64,000 bases of DNA, taken from assembly GCA_013399115.1 (NCBI GenBank), contig VXAA01001407.1, positions 143,011-207,010 on the forward strand, given 5' to 3'. The DNA comes from Anseranas semipalmata. Its lineage: Eukaryota > Chordata > Aves > Anseriformes > Anseranatidae. The translations under genes were made by a program, and so were the position numbers. The notes under the pieces were generated by a model. The model was not told where the DNA came from. It was given only the letters and a program-made list of their open reading frames with translations, and did not search any database. Below are positions 12,701-24,700 of the stretch, piece after piece. Each line of letters opens with the position of its first letter. The first letter of the stretch is position 1.

Positions 12701-15700
12701 TTGCAGCTCTATTTTGCTTCCTTTATATGCATCATATTGGGCTGCCATTCCTCTCTGAAGGAAGCCACATTTTGCATCCTTCTCTGATCTAATTACCTTG
12801 CATACAAACAAATGACTTGAGTCAACCACTCAGAATTAGAAAATGTGAGAATTAAGGTATGCGTGAAGCCTTCATGCAGACTACCATGACTATGGATGAC
12901 AGCCTTTAATTATGTGACCGCATACTTTTTCTCCTTCTGCAATTCCTGAGGGAGTGAGTCAACTCGTCATGTAAGCAATTAAATAATCCAAATGCTAGAA
13001 TTTTCATATAATTTTCACAATAAAGATGAATATTACTCAATAGCAAGATCACTCAAATGTAAAAACATTTCATGTAGGCCTCTAGCAATAAAACAGGTTT
13101 ATCTCGTGCACAATCCCTGAAATTTACAGGGTATAATTTTACGGTGTTAAGCCTCAATTAACACACTGTTGACTTGCAGAGAATGTAACCTTTTTATTTG
13201 CAGAGGAAATCCCATATCTTATGTCTGTTTTTGTGGCATGTGTTTCTTTGGATTCACAGCACCACCTGATGGCTGAAGGTCTGTTTCTTAGCTTGGGCGT
13301 CCCTTGAATTCGCTTTCTGTAAGAAGTGAATACAAGGGCATGCTCTTATGCAATTTCTGTGTTCTGCGGGCAGAAGTAATGCTGACTGCTAATGCACAGC
13401 GGGTTCCTGTAATGGCAGTTCCTCTAAAGCTTTGTCTCTCTGCCTTGGAATATTAAAATAAATATATATTTTTTTTTTTAATTTAAGCTCCTTGAATAAC
13501 GTTTCCAGAATGATTCCAGTTACTCATAACCGCTTCCTGAGATTTATCTAAAGAGATATAAAACCTAAACATGTTATTTAGCGATTGCTTCTGGCAGCGT
13601 GGTGGACACGAAGGCTTTGGCCAAGCCCATAAGCACGCGTTAGTAGCAGCAAATACCCACTGCAGCGCCGGTGTGGGAGTAAGAGCTGCCAGTGGGATCG
13701 GGGTGGCCTCCTGTGCCTCCGGCCCCAGGGAGGGGCAGGCTGCAGGGGCACAGGACGGGACATAGCCGGGTCCTGGCCTGAGGGAGACTTGGGGATCGGC
13801 CTCGTCACCCTTGTTAGAAGGCGTAAACGTGGCCAGCGCATTGTCATAACCATCATAAGAGAACATCTTGTGTGCAGAGTGCCGCAGAGAGCTGAGGAGC
13901 TGACCTCCGTTACTGCTCCAAAGTGCTCGTGCTGCTGCAAATCAAGCTGCCTGTCAAAGCACCTCGTTCTACAAGCCCATTGAATATAAACATTTCTTGA
14001 CATTTGCAGCATTTCCAAATGTCAAATGGTGCAGTCCTCACTCTGTACAGACAGGAAAAGAAAAGAAAAGTAAGGGGAGAGGAAAGTCAGAGAAGATGAG
14101 CGCTAGTAGCAGTGTACTCCCTTGTATGGAATAGCCTGAAACAGGTTTTCATCTTGCTGGGTTAGTGGGAGCAGGGATGTGTAGGGGAGAGTGGATGTGT
14201 GCTCAGCGCAGCCATTAACTCTAATGGGTTATCCATGCAAATCCTCCACATGGCGAGAAGGGGATAAATCTCTGCACATAAAGCCTTAATGCGAGAATAT
14301 TCATTAAATACAAAATAGTGTGAAATCAATTCCAACAGCCTTCAACCTTCCTAATCTTCTATTAACCATTATGTGTGGTTTTGTTATTAAATCATAAGCT
14401 GATGCAGAAGGAATTTATGGGATGAAATTGGAATAAATGACTGGGTTCTGTGATGTTTGTGGCTCAGTGTTGAAATGGAATTCTGCAACTTCTGTTGTTT
14501 TTTCTCCCTCTTACTGGTTGCAGCTTCGTACCAAAGTAAGCACTGAAAGCTACTCAAATTTATAAACACTTCTTTATATACATATGATCTGGATTTTCTT
14601 AAACTCTCATTGATCTTCTTATAGAGCCAGATTTTGGTCATATCAAAGTCTATGGGAATTCTGCCCAAGAGAACAGCTGGATCCCAGTGAGGTTTGCGCA
14701 TATGCTTGATGCTAAGTGTGTGATAGAACCGAATGTATTGGGAGCATTTCCCAAACCTAGGAGTGGATGTGGTCCGGGAGAAACCTGTTTGTAGCACTTG
14801 CCATTGCTAGAGCAAAAATCCCTTTGTTTTCTTCCCTGCCTCTCAAGCACACTTTTAATTATTGCAAAATGTATTCTGAGGAGTGTAATGAAGAGCTCTG
14901 TTTTACATGCTAGAAATTAGAGGATAACTCCCTTGATACCTCAGTTCTTGAATGTTCAGCCAATTTGCAGGTGTCCTGGCCTCGTTAAAGACTCTGAACT
15001 ACAGAAGCAGGCTATTTTCAGGTGCTTCCAAGAATACAGAGGCTCCAGCATTGTGATGGTTAGCCTTTAATGATGCCACACAGCTTTGTGGATTTGCATG
15101 GATCATTGCAAAAAGAGCCAAGGCCCTGTTTGGGTTCCTGTGCTTTTCATTCACTGCCTGCCTGTGGGGCCTGTGCAGACCTTAAGATAATCCAGTGAGG
15201 CTGTGCACGGGAACCATGGTTTCTCTCATCTTTGTGCCATGCTTATAGTTTCTTGTATTTGCAAACTAGGCCCTTCGGGTACAGATTTTTTAGGGCAAGA
15301 TAAGAAAAACTGGTGCTCCACCCTGATTATCTGAGGGACTGGGGGTAGGGAATGGAGAAAGGGAAAAAAAAATACAGAGAGAGAGGAAAAATAAACAGCC
15401 TGACAAGCAGTTCCCTCTACTCTTAATCATTCTGGCAGTATTGATCTTCCTGGCTCTCGTTTGGAGGGATTGCTGTTGGAACACTACACCAGGTGCAACC
15501 CGCAAGCCAGCTTCTAGTTCAGTGGTCATACAGTGGGGAGCAGAAGGGGGAGTTGGGGTGAGCTTCCTGCTGCATTACCCGTGCAAACGTGTCACTCGTG
15601 CAGCCACTAAAACACACCATTTCTGGCAAGATAACCTTGGGGTTACGTATATGAAAAATGAAACATAGGTAACCGTACACAGTGACTTCCTGAGTTATAA

Positions 15701-18700
15701 TGGGTTTGCTCGCAGGTAAGAAGCTTTTGAGAAGCAGTGCATGAGTTGTCTTATTTACTCTCCCGTCCTTAAATACTGCCCCTTGTTTTCACAGGCCGAT
15801 GCTGGCTGGATGCTCTGGAACTTGCCCTGCGTTGCTCCAGCCTCTTCCGGCTCAGTGCCTCCAAGCAGGGAAAGGATGGAGAAATGAACTGCTCGAGCGA
15901 TTCTGCACATGCGGGGCTCAACAACCTCTTGCACGCAAGCACTATCTCAGACCAGGAGTTCTTCCAGTAAGATGGGGCTCTCACTTCTTAGTGCACAGAG
16001 AGAGAGGTGTTGCATGGCTCATACTTGGGCATCCTTTTAACTGTAGTATAACTAGCCAGAGTCCACTAAGGAGACCTATTTAAAAATAGCCTGTATGTTC
16101 TTCTGCTGCATCTATCGCTAATCTGTGGGTTTGGAGAATATGGAATCTGTTGTCAGCTAGTGCTTGGGCACACAGACCGGGAGGAACCTCAGCTGTGTTC
16201 ATGCACGCAATAAGCAATTTTCTTCTGTATGCTTCTTGGACCAAAATGCTGTCTGGCATGAAAAATGGGTTGCTTGAGTAAAGACCGCAGAGTCTAGCCA
16301 GTGAAGTAGACCTGTGGTTAGGCAGACACAATCACTTACAGTGTCTGTCTGTCGGCTAGCACATATGGCTCGGAGTCTGATCTGTTTTTTAATAATGTGT
16401 TCTCTTTGCTAATAATACTGTGTCATAGTCAGCGGAGTGCACACACTGCATCCTTAGTTTTATAATTATTTTCTCTCTCTACAGGGGTTTTGAGTGGTTT
16501 CCAATTTCCTCCTTGATGCATCAGATAAATTTTTACATAAGGGAAAAAAGCCCCCATAGCCTTCTCTCTATTCATATTCCTAGTAATACTGCAGCATTTT
16601 GGAACCACTCACATCAAAGCTCTATAAGCATGAAAAAATCACCAGGCTTTATCTGTTGCTTATAGCTAAATAGGCAACCTCAAAAATCCTTCTCGTATAG
16701 ACACTTGGCCCTTGGAGAGGGAACTGGGAGATGCGTCTGTTTCTAGTTCTGCTGATATGAATTTGACTTTTAGGGCTCATGGCAATGCACCATAGGTTAG
16801 ACAGTTTTTAGGGCAGCAGTTCTTGCAGTCTGCATGGATGGTGCCTAGCACAGTGGGACCTCACTTTTGGGTGGTTTTCTTCGGCTCTGTTACAAGTATG
16901 ACAACAGTAGGGATCCGAGTCCTCTGCAGAGTGTGGATATATCGCTGGTCCCATGGTAGCATTTCGGTCTGCCTTTTGCTCTGAAAGGCTCTGGTATTCC
17001 CAGCGTGTGTTCTCCAGTCCTGCTGTTTGTTGTTTTTTTTTTAGCTAGAATTTGAGGAAAAGCTTTACTGAAGAGTGATGGAGAAGAGAAGGAAATTGCC
17101 CTAGTACTTGAGCAAATACTTTGTTGTTCTTGGGTTTCTTCTGTAATACTATGCTTTCTAATTTCTTTCTGCCTAAGAGAGAGTCTCTTAGGACTGTGCT
17201 TGCTGTGACCATGAATCTGGGACTTGTTCTTCAGCTGATGGATGCGTGTATAGAAATCTAATACTCATATGGAGCCTGCGGCACTGAGAATGTTCAGGCA
17301 GACCCATGGCTACTGAAAATGGAAAGTGTAGAAGGCAGAGTTAAAACTCTATTAAAGTATTTCTTCTCCAACATATGATACATAAATGACACTTAAATGA
17401 TGTCTCTGCTTCACCACTTAGTTGTTCGATGTTAAAAGCCCTTTTGAATGGGGCTCAGCAAGAGTACACGTGGCAAAGTTTTCAGCAGGACAGAGTACCC
17501 ACAATTGGAACCAGATTTTTCTCACAAGTTCAGATTTTAGCTGAGTCTGGTTCAAGCTGGGGGTTCAGCATCTGGTCGTCTGGACAATTCACTCTCCTTT
17601 CTGAGTTTTACGACTGGTTTTAATGTGTACCCAGACTCTCCCCAGTGCTTAAAACCCAGGGGAGTTTGATGGCTGTGGGACAAGGGAATGACTTTCTGTT
17701 GTCCCTGGAGGAATAAAGCGCATTTAAACAAGGGAGAAAATAAAACCAAAACTGCGTAAGCGCTGAGCAAAGGATTTTTGGTTTGCCACTGACAGTGGCT
17801 TTCTCACAGGGATTCAATCATTCTAATTAAATGCCTTCCCTACAGGGAGTCATACCAATTAAACTGGCACGCTGTTGTTAGGGGGCCAGTTAATTACATT
17901 TAACTCTATCTTCAAATTAGCCAAACTACTCTGTCAAGAAAAGAAAAAGAAAAGGGAGATGATGGATATTATAGGGAGAACAAAACCCAAGGGAGTTGGT
18001 AAAGGCGAATCTTGCCTTGAGCCAAAGTTGCATTTGTCTTCTGGCTGCTTTGCTCCATTCCTGCTGGGAGAGAAGTCAAGACTGTACAGTGATTTTGAAA
18101 CCTGCATCTTAGCATATAAAATTGAGAGGGAGAGAACTGTGCAAGTGTGCTTCTGAATCAAAGGCTAAAGTACTGTGCAAATCTGGAATTTTTAGACGAG
18201 GGCTTTAGGATACTAGGCACTCTTCATACGAAGCTGTATTTCTTGTTGCTTCCATATCCAGCAGTCCCAGGAATCTGGCTTGTTTCCTTGTTTGACAAGA
18301 GCCAAAGTTATTTTTTTGCCTTGTGTAGAAGTGCAGTATCAAACCCAAAGAAGTCCTGGTCACTGACTGAAGTTTCCAGGAACTCCCTAGAGAGTGAGGC
18401 ACTGGTACAAGACAGATCCAGTATGCTGAAACAAGAAATTAGCTGTGGAAAATGACTACTTATTCATGTTCAGGAGTAAAATGGAAATCTGCTGTTGACT
18501 TTTAGCATAGTCATTCCCTCTTAGCTTTTCAAGCCTGACCTAAATCCCATTGGCAGCCTCTGGGAAGCCTTTACGTTGGTTCTAGTTCAAGCTCATGGGT
18601 TGGTTTTTGTTTTTAGCATATTGTACGTATTTACTGAAGATTCTCTTTGGAGGAACGGAAGAGCCAGGCTCCACTTCAACATCTCGAATTTGTTCCTCAG

Positions 18701-21700
18701 AATAAGGAGCATCTGTTTTCTTTTTGGTTCCCCAGAGCAGCTCCTTGGCTCTGGACGTGTTAAGTCTTGCTTTGTTTGTGGCTGGTGGGTAATCATGCAC
18801 AGCGGAGTGGGATTTCATGTCAGTTTAATCCCCCCGTGGAGTAAATATGAAATCCTTAAAAAAAATCTTTTTGCAAAAGGACTGGGGAGGAGAGAGGAGT
18901 AAAGAGGGGGAGCAGAGGAGTCTAAGACAGTCATTTGCTCCAATGAAACTTCAAATATCTTGCAGGTGTGAGGCAGGTGAAACTTAAAAACTCCTGTTCT
19001 TCTTACAAATGTGAAATAGAAACGTGCTATTTCTCAGCCATGAACTGTAAGTCTTATAATGAACTTTTCTTTGAAGCGTGTATACCCCGTGGAGAAAACA
19101 TTCACTAGGTGAGGGAGCATAGCAACCACATGCAAACTCATGTATTTAACTGATCATTGAAAAACTAAGAAATAAATTAGGTCTTTGAATGGTCAGCAGC
19201 TAACTAATACATGCCCTACCAACCAGGAAGTATCTGTGCTGAGGAATCATGGGATAATCACTCTTGACAGCTCTCTCCTCACCTTTTTTCTCCTTTATTA
19301 TCTTAAACTCACGCATATGCAATACTCTAGGCTTCCAGTGTATTTGGTTATCAGTCTTTACACTTGCTGGTCACTATCTAAAACAAAGAAATGAGATCCT
19401 GGCGCTAGAATGACAGAGATTTGTAATGTCTAATAGCAAGTTATTAGGGCTGGGCTATAGGTGTCATTGACTCCGATTTATGGCTGAATGTTTATTTTAC
19501 AGTGAAGCTGAAAACTGAAAACCTTGTAGTTTATATATATACACACACACAGACATATATGCATACATACATATATATGCAAATGGAGTTAAAAGAAAGA
19601 TTTTCTAAAGGCACAGAAAGCTGTAGATGACTCTTTCCAAAGAACTCAGCCTGCTGGGCTTCTCTACAAACTGAGCTGCAACTACCACAGTGTGGTAAAA
19701 ATCATGAGCTTATTTAAGTGCATAGTTGGAAGTTGAGATCTTCTGAAAAGCTGATGCCCGTTCTGACGTTTTTGTTTTGACTTTTTTAAGTCTGGCTCTA
19801 ACTAGCAATGCCTATTTGTCTTAAAACAAACAAACAAAAGCCGGGGAGGGGAGAACGAGGGATGGGACCTTTCAGCGTTAGTCTATAACCAAAACTGGAA
19901 TGTGCCCAGAATGGCCTGAGAAAAGGCCCATTGCGGAGAGATTTCAAGCTTGACAAAGCACTCTCAAGCACTGAGGGAGGAATCTTGCTTTGAGAGGGAG
20001 GTGGACTACAGGAGGTAACAAAACTCTTCAAGATCCAGGGCCTGTTTAGACCCTCTGAAACTCCTTGTAAATGCTGGAAATCTTTTCTTATTTTTCCAGC
20101 CAGGAGCAACTTAGCATGAAGACTTGGGTCAGAAATTTTCAGGGGAAGGTGTGAGCAGCAACTGAGAGCTGGACTAAGCCATGAAGGAGATGATGTGTGT
20201 GCGAAGACATGTATGAACAGGGAATGCTGAAGCCCACGTTAAATCCCCCTTAGAGAAACAGGCATTTAGTGAATACTTTTCAGGGCTGGCCTCTGGCCCA
20301 TCTAATCATGTTTGCTATCTGTTGTACGAACTGCATCTGCTTTTTCAAATGAAGATGCTACCGGCTACTTGAGAGAGAATTTTTGGCTTTTTCCCAATTC
20401 TGTAAAGCCTGGATTGCTGAGCATGAAGCTTACTACTCCTTCCACGCTTTTCCTTGGATGCTACTATAGCCTGGGTGTTCCTGTTATGTGTAGTTGTCCA
20501 GTCCACGCTTTCAACTGATTCCTTAAATTATCTGGGGACAGTACATTCCCCAGGTTAGTTTGTGTGTGTGTATTTTTGTGAAAATCGTTGCTTCTATTGA
20601 TTTTTAAATTTTCGTTTCCTAATGTAGGGCTGACTTAGGACCACCATCTGTTGAAATAAAGTAGCAGTAATATTGAAAAGAAAAAGTATTCCATAATGTC
20701 ATATTTTTCCCATATGCTACATTCCTCTGATTTGTTTCCGTAAAGGGAAAAATCTCTCCAGATTCACACTTCACTTCTGTAATCAGCAGTGCACAGTTGT
20801 TAGTGGGTGCTCTGTATCCCTTTGCTGTGTGGGCTCCCATCTGAAGCCAAAGGCAATTCCGTGTAAGGGCGAGTAAGTTGAACTCGGTGGCAGATTTTGC
20901 AAAGTCCCGTTTGGAGGGGAGAATTTTGGTTGAAAATATCTCACTGTTTCTGTGATGTGAACCCTGCTATTCAGGAAATCAATGTCTTGGGCTCTCCTGG
21001 GCTGCAAACCCTGTTTTGAGTCGTGGGGGGTGTTTTTACTTTATCCAAAAGGTCTGAAGTAATCTGGCTCTGTAAATCAAATTGAAGTGAGCAATGAACT
21101 GTGTGTTTCAGTTTGAACGAATCAGCCCTGGAGAACCACCACCACTTGGAAAATGACGCTTTTTCGGACAAGTCTGAGAGAGACAACATGGAAGAGTCAG
21201 AGAATGAAACACATGAGAACAGCCGGAAGACAAATGAAAGCGAGAGCGATCAGTCAGAAATCCACGGAGAGGTTTCTCCAGGAAGGAAAGGGACGACTTA
21301 TGTTGAACAGATCTATGAGGAATTCGGGGAGGTAACAGGAAAAAAAAATCATTTTAATCACTGCCTGTTCCTGTCGAAATGTTTCTGTTCATAATATTTG
21401 TCATCCGGCCTTTTAGATGCATGGCAGTTAAGAATCAGCTTTGTGGGTTCCAGTGTTTTACAGATAAAGCAATGTACAGCTTTCTGCTAAATTATGTTGA
21501 ATTATCATGTGCTCTAATAATTATGCATTATGAACAGCAGCTCCGCTACTTTGCTTTGGCATGTGTCCAGCATCAGCGATTGCTTTAACCAGTTATTGCG
21601 GTGAAGAGCCGCATAGCATTGGCACAGTGCTTTGTGGAGCCAGCAGGAGGGGGAATTATTATTCTGGGCATGTGTCCTGGTCAATTAAGATGCTCAGTCC

Positions 21701-24700
21701 TTGCATGATACAAAATATGATACTTTCCTTTTTTCATTATGCATGGAACATCCTTTCTGTGTGTCCTAATGGAGCATTTGAGCCACTTGATTCCTAAGGG
21801 GCTGTTTCTTGTAGGAAGGCCATTTCTCATGTCATTTAACAGCAGAAGGATGCATTTCTGTTCCATATAAGAGCCTTTGTTAGCTGGATGTCACTGTGAC
21901 ACCTCTGAGGAAGGCAGCAGTAGAGCAACTGGGGGCACCCAGTGCTGGTTGAGAATCAGTCCGGGTGGGCAGCGGAGGAGCTCTGCTCCAGTGCCAGGAG
22001 GGCTCTGAGCACTCCCTTGCCTCTTGCTTTGAAACAGCAAGCTGAAGTCTTGTGGGTGCTTCAAAGGAATTCACTTTGCTGGAAAGATGTTTCTTTCCTG
22101 TGTGTGTTTGCTGGGGTTTCACATGTCAGGGGTAAGGTGCAAACCCCTGCTATGGAGATTGTGCTTGGAAACAGAACAATTGTCTACAGGCACCAAAAAA
22201 AAAAAAAAAAATACATCTCCCCTTTTGTGCATCTCTCCCCTCAAATCGCACCCAGACACACGGCAAATGGTGTCTGGGTCCAAACAGCGCATTTTGAATA
22301 TAGCGGAGGAGCTAAACAACAGCAAAATGAAGGCAAACCTAATTTCTGTCAGCTCCTTATTCTGAAATGACCTTTTGCCACTTGAAGACTTTTCCTAGTA
22401 GGATTAGTAGGGCAGGTGGATACTTTGGTGTTCGATCGAAGCTAACAGGCAGCAGTGGTGTGTGTGTGGGTGAAAGAGGTCTCTGCAGTTTTCCATGAAA
22501 ATAAAAATATTGCAGTACAAATCAAAAGGAAAGGACTACATTTCCACTCTAGAGAGTGACACTATGTGTACTGTAAAATAAGGCTAGCCCACAGGCTGTT
22601 TGCTCAGAGGTAACTCCAGTGGGCTTTCAAAAGGAGTTCCCACGCAGCCTGGGCCACTAGGGGTTTTATTAGATTTCTGTTGTTGGCCAAGAAGTGGGAC
22701 TGTTGTCACCTGAGACATAGAGATCAGATTGACTGTTAAATAACATAAAGAAAAGTAGGTCGTATGCCATGATGTAGTTTGCTGTAAGCAGTGGGCTCAG
22801 ATGTATCAAGGTAAACACACACCAATTAGTAACATTAACTGGCTTCTTAAACTGAAACTGCCTCTGCCCCTCCGTGCACAGTTCAGGATTGTCAGGACAA
22901 CAACAACAAAAAGCTTCTTATTTTAAAAGCTTTTAGTTATAGCTAGTTTAAAAAAGGGTTATTGAGGGTGAGGTATTTGAGGAGAAAGCAAAGCAGAAAT
23001 GACCTGAAGTTGTTCTCATGCTCCTGCCTCTCCTTTTTTCCTCTTCATACATCCCTTCTGCAGTTATTCACTCTGAGTAACACCTTGTACAGCAATTTCA
23101 ACATGGCATTAATTTATATTGCCAGAACACGCACACTTGAAACCTGGATAAATAATTAAAGTTCTGACAGACCCATACATACTGTAAGCCCTAGAGGACG
23201 CTGTGGTATTACGTTCTTTAATGATTTCCACTTCTCTGAGGTTCAAGCTGTGTATTGCATCAGACTGTCACAAGAAGAACGGTACAGAGCAAAGCAATGA
23301 AATGAAAAGAGCTGTGTTGTTCCTCAATCTGAAATTCCCCCCAGCCTACAAGCTGTACTTAGCATATTCGTGCATGACGAGTAAAAGGGCTGATTGGGAG
23401 CCAAAACGGTGGTGCTGGAGGTGCTCAGGTGATGAAAATGAGTGTTTAGTGATATAAACCATCTGCAAATCCTGTTGGGATATGCTGCGTGTCCTCTCCT
23501 GAACCAGGGTGCATTCCAGAAATGGAACTGTGCCCTTTTTCTGATAGACATCTCTTGCCTAAAAACAATAGAAAGCCTAATTATAAGTATTCCCTCTCAT
23601 TGTTAAATTCTGATGCCTAGGATGAGTGTTAGACAATAGTCTAGACAATCAACATCTGCATTAAAACGACATTCATGTTTCAAAATCTAATTTACTTTCT
23701 CAGTGGCTTGAAAGGCCCATTCCCCCATATTATACCTCACGTAGCTCCATTGAACACGGAGGAGCTACACAGTTAGAGCTGAAACCACACCATAATCCCT
23801 GGCATTTTTTTTTGCCGTTACCTGTGCTTCTGCTGCAGCGGGCGCTACGCAGCACTGGTAGTCTGTGCACCCAAGCTGGCAGTGGGCCCATTGCCCTGCC
23901 TAACCTTCCAGTTTGTCCTGTCTTGAACTTGGAGGACTGCTTCAGTTCTTTGTTGGTTACTCATTTATCTCCTAAATTTTTCTACATGTAGAATAGTAAA
24001 TCTTACGGTCTCTCATTTGCTGAGAAGGGGCCCGAGAGGAGCTTCTTGCATGCTTCTTGTATTTCCCGTTGTAGACAGGTGAATCGTCTCAAACAGAAAC
24101 GGTCTCTGAGGAGAACAAGAGCCTGATGTGGATCCTGCTGAAGCAGCTGCGGCCCGGCATGGACCTGTCACGGGTGGTGCTGCCCACCTTCATCCTGGAG
24201 CCACGCTCGTTCCTGAACAAGCTCTCCGATTACTACTACCATGCCGACCTGCTTTCCCAGTAAGCAGTGCACAGAGTGTGCCTGGCGTGGGCATGTCTCT
24301 TATTTGTGTGAAGAAGCGTTAAAAGTGTTAGCCTGTGCTGGCTGGGGTGCGCTCAAAAGGCTCCCAAATAACACTCAGGTCGCTGGGATTTGATGTAAAT
24401 CCATCCAGGCTCCAGTCCAGGCTCCAGCTGCAGGGACCTTTTCAAGACGGACTGCTGCCCGTGAAGGGCAAGGAAGCAGGGAAAACAGTTAAACTCCAGA
24501 CAAAGCTGCCTTTGCACATGCACATCCTTTCTAGCATGGGCTGGAACTGATGGGGATTTGGCTCATTCCTCTGAGCAGCTCGCAACAGAGCTGTGCCACC
24601 TTCTGGTGTACTCGTGTACAGAGGGGTATAGGACAGAGAGCAAACAGTGGAACTGGCAAACATTTCTGTCCCCAAAAGCAGCATAATTATGTTGGTTGAT

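Larger units (their letters stand above)
6534..15794 (+). other. OSBPL5: OSBPL5 intron, 9.3 kb
   Basis: No exon recognised. It contains a (TTGG)n microsatellite at 11618-11644, an AT-rich block around 12,590-13,200 with many TAAT-type motifs, a CpG-enriched block at about 13,590-13,850, and an AAAAG repeat at 14,053-14,069. Confidence 0.75.

Noticed and set aside
13483..14018. 127- and 146-codon minus-strand frames in the GC-rich intronic block
   Set aside because: Pro/Ala/Arg composition expected from GC-rich sequence; no domain and no splice support.
21942..22370. 142-codon frame in an OSBPL5 intron
   Set aside because: Runs through a poly(A) tract and has no domain.
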